Source: UBA668 sp039796575
Lineage (GTDB): Bacteria > Actinomycetota > Acidimicrobiia > Acidimicrobiales > Ilumatobacteraceae
NCBI GenBank assembly: GCA_039796575.1
Contig: JBDKJP010000065.1
Span: forward strand, 16,529-80,528
Reading direction: 5' to 3'
Length of the DNA: 64,000 bases
Part shown: piece by piece, positions 27,375 to 35,575 of the stretch
Position numbering within the stretch: the stretch's first letter is position 1
How the letters are laid out: the number at the start of each line of letters is the position of its first letter
The notes under the pieces: generated by a model
The model's input: only the letters and a program-made list of their open reading frames with translations
Databases searched by the model: none
Told to the model about the DNA's origin: nothing
Position numbers and translations under genes: made by a program

Positions 27375-27970
27375 GCCTCACCTCCCAGCTCGTCGCGCAG
27401 GCGGATGAGTCCGTCGCGGATTCGACTCTTCACGGTTCCTTCGGCCACGCCGAGCAGCACGGCGACTTCCCGGTACGTGTGGCCCCCGAAATATGCCAGC
27501 TCCACGGCCTCACGTTGGAGATCACTGAGCTGTGCGAGTGCTCGGCGCACCCTGGCGACGTCGAGCGTGGACTCGACCTCGGCCACCACCACGTCGTGCG
27601 GGGTGGTGACGCGCTGGGCGTCGCGGTCCTGACGGTCGCGCGACGCCTGTTCGCTGCGCACCCGGTCGATGGCCCGGCGGTGCGCCAGCGTGGCGGCCCA
27701 GCTGCGGGCCGATCCCTTCGTGCCGTCGAAGCGAGCGGCAAGGCGCCACAGCTCGACGAACACCTCCTGGGTGACCTCTTCGCTCATCGCGGGGTCGCGC
27801 ACCACCTTCAGCACCACGCCGTGCACCATCGGTGCGAGCTCGTCGTAGAGCTCGCCGAACGCCGACTGGTCGCCGCGGCCGGCGCGCAGCAGGAGCGCAC
27901 CGACGAGGTCGTCGGGCTCGGTGGGGGCCGGGTCGACATGGCGCCCGCGCAGTGGCCTCAGGACGCCCAT
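27371..27970 (-). CDS. ECF RNA polymerase sigma factor (SigK-like)
   Basis: 199-aa group-4 sigma factor. Region 2 (SAFGELYDELAPMVHGVVLKVVRDPAMSEEVTQEVFVELWRLAARFD) and region 4 with its helix-turn-helix (LQREAVELAYFGGHTYREVAVLLGVAEGTVKSRIRDGLIRLRDEL) are complete. Coupled to an RskA-like anti-sigma. ATG 27970 follows GAGGA at suitable spacing. Target promoters unknown; autoregulation is usual in this group. Confidence 0.92.
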   Translation of the reverse strand: MGVLRPLRGRHVDPAPTEPDDLVGALLLRAGRGDQSAFGELYDELAPMVHGVVLKVVRDPAMSEEVTQEVFVELWRLAARFDGTKGSARSWAATLAHRRAIDRVRSEQASRDRQDRDAQRVTTPHDVVVAEVESTLDVARVRRALAQLSDLQREAVELAYFGGHTYREVAVLLGVAEGTVKSRIRDGLIRLRDELGGEA

Positions 27971-28120
27971 CGCATCCTCGTCGCGCTGCGGTCACCGTCG
28001 GCCATGCCTGAGGTTCGGCGCCGTGGCCGAGCTGGATGGGTGGCGAAGTGACACATGTGGGCATTCTCCCGCGTTCTCGGCCCGATGTCGCAGGGAGCCC
28101 ACGATTCCGGTGGAGGTAGC

Positions 28121-28675
28121 GTGACGTCGATGGCAGGACGGCAGCTCGGGCGACTCACCGCGAAGGTGCTGCACGCGGCGAAGCCGTCGATAGTGAAGCA
28201 ACGCGCCACCGAGTTCGGTCGCCTGTTGAAGGCCGAGTACGAAGCCGGGTTGCGCGACGAGCCGACGGCGGCCGAGGAGGCCGCGTCGGCCGACGAGGTG
28301 TCGGCGGCGATGCGCAAGGTGGACTGGGCAAAGGTGAAGGCGGCCACCACCGGGAAGACCGCCGACGCCACCGAGAACGTGAAGGCAATGGCGTCGCAGG
28401 TCGACTGGGACAAGGTCACCCCGGTCGCCGCGCAGGTGAGCAGCGCACTCATCGCCGCGGTGGCAGCGGGACAGATCCCGCTCGGCGGGCACATGGGCGC
28501 ACGGGTGGCGCGCACCATCATGAACGACCGCGACCTCGCCGCGCAGGTGGCGCGGTCGCTGGCGCGCACACCGAAGGAGACCCCGCCCGACTTCCGGCCG
28601 GTGGTGCGTGCGGCCATCGACACCACGGGCACCGAGGCCGCGGTGCCCGACGCGCCGGGTCAGTCGAAGACGTAG
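28121..28675 (+). CDS. conserved hypothetical Ala-rich protein
   Basis: 184-aa protein. Basic N-terminus (GRQLGRLTAKVLHAAKPSIVKQRATEFGRLLKAEYEAG), a repeat-like pair KVDWAKVKAAT / QVDWDKVTPVA, a short hydrophobic stretch and a basic C-terminus. No family recognised. GTG 28121 follows GGAGGT closely; ATG 28130 is an alternative. Divergent from the sigma gene, and its end overlaps glgC by 16 nt (convergent). Confidence 0.65.
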   Translation: MTSMAGRQLGRLTAKVLHAAKPSIVKQRATEFGRLLKAEYEAGLRDEPTAAEEAASADEVSAAMRKVDWAKVKAATTGKTADATENVKAMASQVDWDKVTPVAAQVSSALIAAVAAGQIPLGGHMGARVARTIMNDRDLAAQVARSLARTPKETPPDFRPVVRAAIDTTGTEAAVPDAPGQSKT

Positions 28676-29886
28676 CCCTTCGGGATCACCACGATGCTGC
28701 GGTCGCTGATGGTGAACCGCTGCGCATCTGCCTCGCGGTCGAACCCGATGCGCACGCCGGCGGGCACCACGACGTTCTTGTCGATGATGCACCGGTTCAC
28801 ACGGGCGCCGGCCTGCACGGTGACGCCGGGGAACAGGATGCTGTCGGTGACGTGTGCGTCGTGGTGCACGCGCACATCGGGCGCCACGATGGACCGCTCG
28901 ACGTGACCGCCCGACACGATGGAACCGGCGCACAGCAGGCTGCCGTCGACGAACGCCGGCTCGCCGCCCGACCCACGTGAGATCTTCGCCGGCGGCTGCG
29001 ACTCGTGGCTGGTGAACACCGGCCACTTCTCGTTGTACAGGTTGAACACCGGCACGGGCGAGAGCAGGTCCATGTTCGCGTCGTAGTAGCTGTCGATGGT
29101 GCCGACGTCGCGCCAGTAGCCCTTCTCGCGGTCGTCCTGGCCCGGCACCACGTTGGTGCTGAAGTCGTAGACGTGCGCCCTGCCCTGCTCGGTGAGGGCC
29201 GGGATGATGTGGCCGCCGATGTCGGTGTACTGGTTGTCGTTGCCGGTGGGCGTGACGATGTCGATGAGCGTCTTCGTGTCGAACACGTAGTTGCCCATGC
29301 TGGCCAGGCAGCGAGTGTCGTCGCCGGGCATGGTGGGCGGCGTGGGCGACTTCTCGTGGAACGCCTTGATGATGCCGGTCTCGTCGGTCTCGATGACGCC
29401 GAACGACTTGGCCTCCTCGTAGCTCACCGGGATGGCGGCCACGGTGACGCCGGCCTTCGCCTCCATGTGGTGGGCCACCATCTGGCGCACGTCCATGCGG
29501 TAGATGTGGTCGGCGCCGAACACGCACACCACGTCGGGGTCCTCGTCGGTGATGAGGTTGAGGTTCTGGTAGATCGCGTCGGCCGAGCCGGCGAACCAGT
29601 GCGGGCCGCGGCGCATCTGCGCGGGCACCGGGGTGACGTAGCTGCCGAGCAACGTGCTGAACCGCCAGGTCTGGCTGATGTGACGGTCGAGGCTGTGGCT
29701 CATGTACTGCGTGAGCACCACGATCTTCAGGTACCGCGAGTTGGCGAAGTTCGACAGGGCGAAGTCGATGATGCGGTAACTGCCCCCGAACGGCACCGCG
29801 GGTTTCGCGCGGTCCTGGGTGAGGGGCAGCATGCGCTTGCCTTCTCCGCCGGCGAGGACCATGACGAGCACCTTGGGTTCGGCCAT
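28660..29886 (-). CDS. glgC: glucose-1-phosphate adenylyltransferase
   Basis: 408-aa enzyme forming ADP-glucose for glycogen synthesis. The N-terminal nucleotide-binding loop LAGGEGKRMLPLTQDRAKPAVPFGG, the WFAGSADAIYQN motif, VFGADHIYRMD and the C-terminal left-handed beta-helix segment (VHHDAHVTDSILFPGVTVQAGARVNRCIID) are all present. ATG 29886 is 7 nt from TACTGT. Divergent from glgA with only 55 nt between, so both glycogen genes share a control region. Confidence 0.95.
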   Translation of the reverse strand: MAEPKVLVMVLAGGEGKRMLPLTQDRAKPAVPFGGSYRIIDFALSNFANSRYLKIVVLTQYMSHSLDRHISQTWRFSTLLGSYVTPVPAQMRRGPHWFAGSADAIYQNLNLITDEDPDVVCVFGADHIYRMDVRQMVAHHMEAKAGVTVAAIPVSYEEAKSFGVIETDETGIIKAFHEKSPTPPTMPGDDTRCLASMGNYVFDTKTLIDIVTPTGNDNQYTDIGGHIIPALTEQGRAHVYDFSTNVVPGQDDREKGYWRDVGTIDSYYDANMDLLSPVPVFNLYNEKWPVFTSHESQPPAKISRGSGGEPAFVDGSLLCAGSIVSGGHVERSIVAPDVRVHHDAHVTDSILFPGVTVQAGARVNRCIIDKNVVVPAGVRIGFDREADAQRFTISDRSIVVIPKGYVFD

Positions 29887-29893
29887 GACCAGG

Positions 29894-29933
29894 ACAGTAG
29901 TAGGTGAGCCGGGTCGCACCGATGGGTTACCGT
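29894..29933. promoter_or_regulatory. back-to-back -10 elements of glgC and glgA
   Basis: Minus-strand TACTGT (29894-29899) lies 7 nt before the glgC ATG and plus-strand TACCGT (29928-29933) lies 8 nt before the glgA GTG. Both transcripts are predicted leaderless; any -35 boxes would overlap in the 28 nt between. Confidence 0.5.
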
Positions 29934-29941
29934 CCTTCGAC

Positions 29942-31402
29942 GTGAAGGTCCTCTTCGTCACCCCCGAGTGCTACCCCCTGGTGAAGACCGGCGGGCTGGC
30001 CGACGTGGCCGGTGCGCTGCCGTTGGCGCTCGCACCGCTCGGGGTGGAGGCGCGCGTGTTGCTGCCCGCGTACCCCGGCGTGCGCGGCCAGGTTCGCGGC
30101 GCGACGCGTGTCGCGCCGTTGCCCGGCCTGTTCGGCGGCGCCGCCGAACTGCTCGAGGGCACCACCGCCGACGGGTTGCACGTGCTGCTGCTCGACGCCC
30201 CACACCTGTTCCACCGCGAGCAGGGCGGCCCGTACCTCGGGCCCGACGGGGTCGACTGGCCCGACAACCACCTCCGGTTCGGGGCACTGTCGTGGGTGGG
30301 TGCGCAGGTGGCGATGGGACGCATCGGCGACTGGCGGCCCGAGCTGGTGCACCTGCACGACTGGCAGGCGGCGCTCACCGCGGCGTACCTGCACTTCGAC
30401 AAGGACGCCGCGCACGCGCCGGCCACGTTGCTCACCATCCACAACCTCGCGTTCCAGGGCCTGTTCCCCGCGTCGACCCGCAAGGCGTTGAAGCTGCCGG
30501 CCGAGGCGATGCACGTCGACGGGATGGAGTACTGGGACCAGCTCAGCTTCCTGAAGGCGGGCGTGCAGTGGTGCGACCACCTCAGCACGGTGAGCCCCAC
30601 GTACGCGCGGGAGATCCTCACGCCCGAGGAGGGCATGGGCTTCGACGGCCTGCTGCGCGCCCGCGCCCACGAGCTGACCGGCATCGTGAACGGCATCGAC
30701 CTCGCGGTGTGGGACCCGGAGTCCGATCCGCATCTCGCGGCGCCGTACTCGTCGCGACGGTTGGCGGCCAAGGCGAAGAACACCGCGGCGCTGCAGCGCG
30801 AACTGGGCCTCGACGTGCGCGCCGACGTGCCGCTGTTCGGCGTGGTGAGCCGGCTCACCGAGCAGAAGGGTCTCGACCTGTTGCTGCAGGTGGTGCCGCG
30901 GCTGGTGGCCACGGGTGCGCAGCTCGCCGTGCTGGGCACCGGCGCCCCGTTCCTGGAGGAGGGCTTCCGCGCCGCGGCCGCCGCGCATCCGGGTCAGGTG
31001 GCCACGGTCATCGGGTTCGACGAGGCGTTGTCGCACCGCATCCAGGCGGGTTCGAGCGCGGTGCTGGTGCCGTCGCGGTTCGAGCCGTGCGGGCTCACCC
31101 AGCTGTACGGGTTGCGGTACGGGTCGCTGCCCGTGGTGGCACGCGTCGGCGGTCTGGCCGACACGGTCATCGACGCGAACACTGCGGCGTTGCGCGACGG
31201 CGTCGCCACCGGCGTGCAGTTCGGGCCGGTGCAGGCCGAGCCGCTCGCCGTGGCCATCGAGCGCACCGTCGAGTGGTTCGCCGATCGGCCGGCGTGGCAG
31301 AAGGCGCAACGCAGGGCGATGGCGGGCGACGTCGGGTGGGCCACCGCGGCCGAGCAGTACCGATCGCTGTACGCCAAGGTGGTCGAGCGCCGCGCCGGGT
31401 AG
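29942..31402 (+). CDS. glgA: glycogen synthase (GT5)
   Basis: 486-aa ADP-glucose:1,4-alpha-glucan glucosyltransferase. Bacterial glycogen-synthase N-terminus VKVLFVTPECYPLVKTGGLADVAGALP with the KTGGL substrate loop, HLHDWQAAL, TIHNLAFQG, a second-domain FGVVSRLTEQKG and the PSRFEPCGLTQLYGLRYG nucleotide-sugar site. Length is close to the E. coli enzyme. GTG 29942 begins the domain and is placed by the -10 element. Acts with the divergent glgC product. Confidence 0.94.
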   Translation: MKVLFVTPECYPLVKTGGLADVAGALPLALAPLGVEARVLLPAYPGVRGQVRGATRVAPLPGLFGGAAELLEGTTADGLHVLLLDAPHLFHREQGGPYLGPDGVDWPDNHLRFGALSWVGAQVAMGRIGDWRPELVHLHDWQAALTAAYLHFDKDAAHAPATLLTIHNLAFQGLFPASTRKALKLPAEAMHVDGMEYWDQLSFLKAGVQWCDHLSTVSPTYAREILTPEEGMGFDGLLRARAHELTGIVNGIDLAVWDPESDPHLAAPYSSRRLAAKAKNTAALQRELGLDVRADVPLFGVVSRLTEQKGLDLLLQVVPRLVATGAQLAVLGTGAPFLEEGFRAAAAAHPGQVATVIGFDEALSHRIQAGSSAVLVPSRFEPCGLTQLYGLRYGSLPVVARVGGLADTVIDANTAALRDGVATGVQFGPVQAEPLAVAIERTVEWFADRPAWQKAQRRAMAGDVGWATAAEQYRSLYAKVVERRAG

Positions 31403-31405
31403 CGT
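31400..31405 (+). promoter_or_regulatory. putative -10 (TAGCGT) of the EVE gene
   Basis: TAGCGT begins with the glgA stop codon TAG and ends 8 nt before the ATG at 31414; no Shine-Dalgarno. Confidence 0.4.
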
Positions 31406-31413
31406 CGCCGCCC

Positions 31414-31875
31414 ATGGCGTACTGGCTGATGAAGAGCGAGCCCGATGTGTTCAGCTTCGACGATCTCGTCGCGAACAAGCGCGAGGGGTGGGACGGCGTG
31501 CGCAACTACGAGGCACGCATCTACCTGCGGGCCATGCGCAAGGGCGACAAGGTGATCTTCTACCACTCGAACGCCACGCCGCCCGGTGCGGCGGGCGTGG
31601 CGAAGATCGTGCGCGAGGCCGAGCCCGATCCCACGCAGTTCGACCCGAAGAGCAAGTACTTCGACGCCGGCTCGAACCCCGACGAGCCGCGCTGGGACTG
31701 GGTGACGGTGGCGCCGGTGAAGAAGCTCCACTTCGTGTCGCTCGACGAGCTGCGCGCGATGCCTGAGCTCACCGAGTGCCGCCTGCTGGCGCGCGGCAAC
31801 CGCCTGTCGGTGATGCCGCTCACCGACGAGGAGTTCGAGGCCATCGTCGCCAAGGGCTCCCGCAAACGCCGCTGA
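31414..31875 (+). CDS. EVE-domain protein
   Basis: 153-aa PUA-like EVE domain, a fold known to bind modified nucleobases. YWLMKSEPDVFSFDDLVANKREGWDGVRNYEARIYLRAMRKGDKVIFYHS is the family's N-terminal half; WDWVTVAPVKKLHFVSLDELRAMP and LARGNRLSVMPLTDEEFEAI complete it. Length is standard for stand-alone members. Function in this organism unknown. Confidence 0.9.
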   Translation: MAYWLMKSEPDVFSFDDLVANKREGWDGVRNYEARIYLRAMRKGDKVIFYHSNATPPGAAGVAKIVREAEPDPTQFDPKSKYFDAGSNPDEPRWDWVTVAPVKKLHFVSLDELRAMPELTECRLLARGNRLSVMPLTDEEFEAIVAKGSRKRR

Positions 31876-31936
31876 CCCCCACCCATACCGACACAGTTCT
31901 GGCGCGTCCGAGGGGACAGGGGGTTCGGGCGCGGGG

Positions 31937-31942
31937 TAGGTT
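31937..31942 (+). promoter_or_regulatory. putative -10 (TAGGTT) of the riboflavin operon
   Basis: TAGGTT would start transcription near 31949, about 14 nt before riboswitch helix P1. GGGACA lies about 17 nt upstream as a weak -35. Confidence 0.3.
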
Positions 31943-31962
31943 CGCGGGGACAACTGAATTCC

Positions 31963-32098
31963 CCCTGCGGGGTTGGGTGCAATTCCCGACCGGCGGTGAA
32001 AGCCCGCGAACCCCACGTCAGGCGTTCTCGAACAACTGAGGTGGGGCCGATCCGGTGAGATTCCGGGGCCGACGGTGACAGTCCGGATGGGAGCAGGG
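31963..32098 (+). promoter_or_regulatory. FMN riboswitch (RFN element)
   Basis: Matches the RFN consensus in order: GGGTGCAATTCCCGACCGGCGGT, AAAGCCCGCGA, GGTGAGATTCC, GCCGACGGTGACAGTCCGGATGGGAGCAGG. Helix P1 pairs CCCTGC (31963-31968) with GCAGGG (32093-32098). FMN binding is expected to repress the downstream riboflavin genes. Confidence 0.95.
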
Positions 32099-32137
32099 CC
32101 ACACGTGCGACTCGGTCGCGCCGTCTTCGGCGTGCCC

Positions 32138-32198
32138 GCGTCGTCCGCGTTGCTGTGCACCCCTTTTTCCTGCCGGGGCCTCACAGAACGGACGACGC
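32138..32198 (+). promoter_or_regulatory. candidate expression platform: start-region sequestering hairpin
   Basis: GCGTCGTCC (32138-32146) is the exact reverse complement of GGACGACGC (32190-32198), which ends 2 nt before the ribE ATG at 32201. Pairing would mask the ribosome-binding region, so control is probably at translation. A CCCTTTTTCC run sits in the loop but no strong terminator stem precedes it. Confidence 0.5.
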
Positions 32199-32200
32199 AG

Positions 32201-32782
32201 ATGTTCACGGGCATCGTGGAAGAACTGGGCAGGGTGCACTCCTTCGAGGGGTCGCGCCTGCGCATCGAGGCACGCACGGTGCTCGACGACGTGCACCTCG
32301 GCGACTCGATCGCGGTGAACGGCTGCTGCCTCACCGTCGTCGAGTGCGGCGACGGGTGGTGGGAGGCCGACGTGAGCCAGGAGACGCTCGACCGCACCAG
32401 CCTGCGCGGCATCCAACCGGGCAGCCCGCTCAACCTGGAGCGGTCGGTGAAGTTGCAGGACCGCCTCGGCGGCCACCTGGTGCAGGGCCACGTCGACGGT
32501 GTCGGCGAGATCGTCGCCCCGGTGCCCGACCTGGCCGTGCGCATCCCGACGGCGCTGCTGCGGTACGTGGTCGAGAAGGGCTCCATCACCGTCGACGGCG
32601 TGAGCCTCACCGTGGTGAAGCCGTTGGCCGACGGGTTCACCGTGGCGGTCATCCCGCACACGGCCGCGGTCACGTCGCTCGGTCACAAACAGGTCGGCGA
32701 CCTCGTGAACATCGAGGTCGACGTGATGGCGAAGTACGTCGAACGGTTGCTGCAGGAGCAGCGCGGAACGGAGCAGCAGTGA
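32201..32782 (+). CDS. ribE: riboflavin synthase, alpha subunit
   Basis: 193-aa enzyme dismutating two 6,7-dimethyl-8-ribityllumazines into riboflavin. Starts with the hallmark MFTGIVEELG. It has the two lumazine-binding repeats: N-terminal GDSIAVNGCCLTVV and C-terminal GHLVQGHVDGVGEI ... GSITVDGVSLTVV. First gene after the FMN riboswitch; its stop overlaps the next GTG (GTGA). Confidence 0.96.
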   Translation: MFTGIVEELGRVHSFEGSRLRIEARTVLDDVHLGDSIAVNGCCLTVVECGDGWWEADVSQETLDRTSLRGIQPGSPLNLERSVKLQDRLGGHLVQGHVDGVGEIVAPVPDLAVRIPTALLRYVVEKGSITVDGVSLTVVKPLADGFTVAVIPHTAAVTSLGHKQVGDLVNIEVDVMAKYVERLLQEQRGTEQQ

Positions 32783-33459
32783 ACGGCGCAACACACACCC
32801 GGGCCGGCTTCGACCCGATCGAGACGGCCATCGCGGCCATCGCCGCGGGCGGCATCGTGGTGGTCGCCGACGACGAGGACCGCGAGAACGAGGGCGACCT
32901 CATCATGGCCGCCGACGCCGCCACACCGGAGGCGATCGCGTTCTTCGTGCGGTACACGTCGGGCGTCATCTGCGCGGCACTGCCGGGCGAACGGTGCGAC
33001 GAGCTCGAGCTGCCGTTGATGGTGCCGCCCGCCGCCAACGCCGACCAGTTCCGCACCGCGTTCACGGTGACGGTCGACCTCGCGATCGGCACCACGACGG
33101 GCATCTCCGCCGCCGACCGGGCTGCCACGCTGCGCGCCCTCGGGTCGGCCGACAGCACCCCGGCCATGTTCAACCGGCCGGGGCACATCTTCCCGTTGCG
33201 CGCCCGACCGGGCGGCGTGCTCGAACGCCCCGGTCACACCGAGGCATCGGTCGACCTCGCCCGGCTCGCCGGCCGTTCGGCCGCCGGTGTGCTCAGCGAG
33301 GTCACGCTCGACGACGGCCGCATGGCCCGTCTGCCCGAGCTGCAGGTCTTCGCCCGCACGCACGGCCTGCCGCTCGTGTCGATCGCCGACCTCATCGAGC
33401 ACCGCACCATCCACGACCGGCCGGCGACCGCACTCGTCGGCGCCCTCCCCCACGACTGA
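32779..33459 (+). CDS. ribB: 3,4-dihydroxy-2-butanone-4-phosphate synthase
   Basis: 226-aa enzyme making the four-carbon riboflavin precursor from ribulose 5-phosphate. The acidic loop DDEDRENEGDLIMAAD, RPGHIFPLRARPGGVLERPGHTEASVDLARLAG and GVLSEVTLDDGRMARLPELQVFA hold the catalytic residues. In many actinobacteria this domain is fused to GTP cyclohydrolase II (RibBA); here it stands alone, and no cyclohydrolase or ribD lies in the window. Coupled to ribE by a 4-nt overlap. Confidence 0.94.
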   Translation: MNGATHTRAGFDPIETAIAAIAAGGIVVVADDEDRENEGDLIMAADAATPEAIAFFVRYTSGVICAALPGERCDELELPLMVPPAANADQFRTAFTVTVDLAIGTTTGISAADRAATLRALGSADSTPAMFNRPGHIFPLRARPGGVLERPGHTEASVDLARLAGRSAAGVLSEVTLDDGRMARLPELQVFARTHGLPLVSIADLIEHRTIHDRPATALVGALPHD

Positions 33460-33467
33460 GAGCCACG

Positions 33468-33935
33468 ATGACCACCTTCCACGGACACATGAACGGACAG
33501 GGGCTGCGCGTCGCGCTGGTGTGCAGCCGCTTCAACGACCTCGTCGTCGGTCGGCTCGAGGCGGGCGCCCGCGACGCGCTGGTGCGCCACGGCGTCGCCG
33601 AGGCCGACATCGACACGGTGTGGGTGCCGGGCGCACTGGAGATCCCGCTGGCAGCGAAGGCGTTGGTCGGCACGGGCCGCTACGACGCGATCGTCGCGCT
33701 CGGCGCGGTGATGCGCGGCGCGACGTACCACTTCGAAGTGGTGTGCAACCAGAGCGCGGCCGGCCTCGCCCGCCTCGCGCTGGAGACCGAGGTGGTCGTC
33801 ACGAACGGCATCCTCACCGTCGACACGATGGACCAGGCGCTCGAGCGGGCAGGCAGCAAGGCGGGCAACAAGGGCGCCGACGTGGCATTGGCCGCGATCG
33901 AGACCGTGAACGTGCTGCGCGCCGCGACGGCCTGA
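33468..33935 (+). CDS. ribH: 6,7-dimethyl-8-ribityllumazine synthase
   Basis: 155-aa lumazine synthase, penultimate enzyme of riboflavin synthesis, usually a 60-mer or pentamer. Motifs: VALVCSRFNDLVVGRLEAGA, VPGALEIPLAAKAL, ALGAVMRGATYHFEVVCNQSAAGL (catalytic His in the FEVV region) and GNKGADVALAAIE. Third gene of the riboswitch-controlled operon, 8 nt after ribB. Confidence 0.95.
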   Translation: MTTFHGHMNGQGLRVALVCSRFNDLVVGRLEAGARDALVRHGVAEADIDTVWVPGALEIPLAAKALVGTGRYDAIVALGAVMRGATYHFEVVCNQSAAGLARLALETEVVVTNGILTVDTMDQALERAGSKAGNKGADVALAAIETVNVLRAATA

Positions 33936-33999
33936 CCATCGCACCGGCCGGGTTCCGGCACGGGGTGCTCCCGCCGTGAGCCGCCGCAGACGTGACGGC

Positions 34000-34005
34000 T
34001 AGGGT
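34000..34005 (+). promoter_or_regulatory. putative -10 (TAGGGT) upstream of the Crp/Fnr gene
   Basis: TAGGGT ends 8 nt before ATG 34014 and lies downstream of the upstream in-frame GTG at 33992, which argues against that longer start for the regulator. Confidence 0.45.
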
Positions 34006-34013
34006 ACGAATCG

Positions 34014-34061
34014 ATGAATCCGCGCACCGCGCGCCCGGCCGGCAGGGGCCGTCGGGCGTGA
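34014..34061 (+). CDS. possible 15-residue leaderless leader peptide
   Basis: ATG at 34014 lies 8 nt after TAGGGT, the geometry of leaderless starts here. It opens a 15-codon frame (MNPRTARPAGRGRRA) rich in Arg and Pro, whose TGA overlaps the regulator's GTG as GTGA. Could couple or attenuate translation of the Crp/Fnr gene. Unproven. Confidence 0.35.
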   Translation: MNPRTARPAGRGRRA

Positions 34062-34699
34062 CCAAGTTCAGCCTGCTCGAGGGCCTCAGCGATGCCGACA
34101 CGCGTGCGGTGCTGATGGCGTCGCGCCGTCGCAAGTTCAAGCGCGGTGAGGCCATCTGCCACGAGGGCGACCCCGGTGACACGCTCTACCTCATCGACAA
34201 GGGCCACGTCGCGGTGCGCGTCACCACGCCCGCGGGCGACACCGCGACGATGCGCGTGATGGGCCCGGGCAGCCAGTTCGGCGAGATCGCGGTCATCGAC
34301 CAGACGCCGCGTTCGGCCACCATCGTCGCGCTCGACGCGGTCGAGACGCTGAGCCTGCACCGCGACGTCATCCAGATGTTGCGCGCCCAGCACCCGACCA
34401 TCGACAAGGTGCTGCTGAGCGCCGCGCTGTACCAGGTGCGCCGGCTCACGACAGCCCTCACCGAGGCGTTGTACCTGCCGGTGCCGCGGCGGTTGGCCCG
34501 CACGTTGCACCGCCTGCTCGACGTGTTCCCCGAGGGCGTCGTCCCGCTCACGCAGGACGACGTGGCCGGCCTGTGCGGCACCACACGGCAGACCGCGAAC
34601 GAGGTGTTGCAGGCGCTCGTCGCCGACGGCGCCATCACCCTGTCGCGTGGTCGCATCACCGTGATCGACGCGGCGAAGCTCGAGCGCGCCGCCCGCTGA
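34058..34699 (+). CDS. Crp/Fnr-family transcriptional regulator
   Basis: 213-aa regulator. The cyclic-nucleotide-binding fold (LLEGLSDADTRAVLMASRRRKFKRGEAICHEGDPGDTLYLIDKGHVAVRV ... GSQFGEIAVID) has the PRSATIVAL segment, where Arg-Ser fits cAMP binding. A dimerisation helix and a winged helix follow (LTQDDVAGLCGTTRQTANEVLQALVADGAITLSRGRITV). No Fnr-type Cys cluster, so it is Crp-like rather than oxygen-sensing. GTG 34058 is preferred, with AGGGG at good distance; a GTG at 33992 would precede the promoter. Confidence 0.88.
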   Translation: MTKFSLLEGLSDADTRAVLMASRRRKFKRGEAICHEGDPGDTLYLIDKGHVAVRVTTPAGDTATMRVMGPGSQFGEIAVIDQTPRSATIVALDAVETLSLHRDVIQMLRAQHPTIDKVLLSAALYQVRRLTTALTEALYLPVPRRLARTLHRLLDVFPEGVVPLTQDDVAGLCGTTRQTANEVLQALVADGAITLSRGRITVIDAAKLERAAR

Positions 34700-34734
34700 T
34701 CGGCGGGTCGGCCCACGCCTCGCGTCACAGCGAG

Positions 34735-34740
34735 TACGTT
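34735..34740 (+). promoter_or_regulatory. putative -10 (TACGTT)
   Basis: TACGTT ends 6 nt before GTG 34747; no Shine-Dalgarno present. Confidence 0.45.
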
Positions 34741-34746
34741 CGTGCC

Positions 34747-35571
34747 GTGGGGCGCAGTCGAGTTCGACGGCGAGTGATCATCGTGACCGCGGTCGTCGGC
34801 GTGCTCGTGTGCGGTGCGGTGGTGGTGAGCCGCATCTGGTTGAACGACACGGCGCGCACCGTCGACGCCGACGAGGCGGTCGAACGGTTCCGCGAGCAGA
34901 CCACGGTGCCGCCGACGGTCGCGCCGTCGGTGGCCGTCACCACGCCGGTCCCGCTGGCCACCACCCCGACGCCGGGGGTGTACCGCTACGTCACCACCGG
35001 GAAGGAGACCATCGATTCGCTCGGCGGCACGGAGCACGCCTACCCCGCCGAGACCACGCTCACGGTCACGCCCGACGGGTGCGGGGTGCTGCTGCGGTGG
35101 GACCTGTTGAAGGAACGGTCCGAGGAGTTCCGATTGTGCGTCACCGAGGAGGGCATCGAGCTCCAGCCGACCGGTGCCTCGTACCACGAGTTCTACGGCG
35201 TGGGGCAACGTCAGGAGTTACGGTGCGATCGCGAGGTGTTGCTGGTGCCGAGCGACGGCGCGGCGCGCGACGTGGTGCCGCTGGCGTGCCGCATCGACGA
35301 CCAGTTGTGGTTGCCCGAGTGGGAGGTGCTCGACCGCGCCACCGTCACCGTGGAGGGGACGCCGGTGCCCACGGTGCACGTGCGGATGCGCATCGCCGAC
35401 GACGACGAGTACTGGGAGCACACGGTGGTCGAGTGGTGGCTCGACGAGCACGGGTTGCCGGTGCGGATGACCACGACGAAGGAGTCGAAGAGCCCGTCCG
35501 ATCTGGTCGGCGACGTGCGCTACACCGAGGTGTACACCGCGGATCTGGTGTCGCTCGAACCGTTGCGCTGA
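34747..35571 (+). CDS. membrane-anchored protein of unknown function
   Basis: 274-aa protein: cytoplasmic basic N-terminus (GRSRVRRR), one TM helix (about residues 9-31) and a Thr/Pro/Val linker. An extracytoplasmic domain follows, beginning TPGVYRYVTTGKETIDSLGGTEHAYP and rich in beta-strand patterns, with three Cys. No family recognised. Predicted leaderless mRNA. Confidence 0.7.
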   Translation: MGRSRVRRRVIIVTAVVGVLVCGAVVVSRIWLNDTARTVDADEAVERFREQTTVPPTVAPSVAVTTPVPLATTPTPGVYRYVTTGKETIDSLGGTEHAYPAETTLTVTPDGCGVLLRWDLLKERSEEFRLCVTEEGIELQPTGASYHEFYGVGQRQELRCDREVLLVPSDGAARDVVPLACRIDDQLWLPEWEVLDRATVTVEGTPVPTVHVRMRIADDDEYWEHTVVEWWLDEHGLPVRMTTTKESKSPSDLVGDVRYTEVYTADLVSLEPLR

Positions 35572-35575
35572 GCGG

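Noticed and set aside
33992..34057. Longer start (GTG 33992) for the Crp/Fnr gene
   Set aside because: It precedes the TAGGGT element at 34000-34005, so it would lie upstream of the predicted transcript; the Crp fold begins after 34058.
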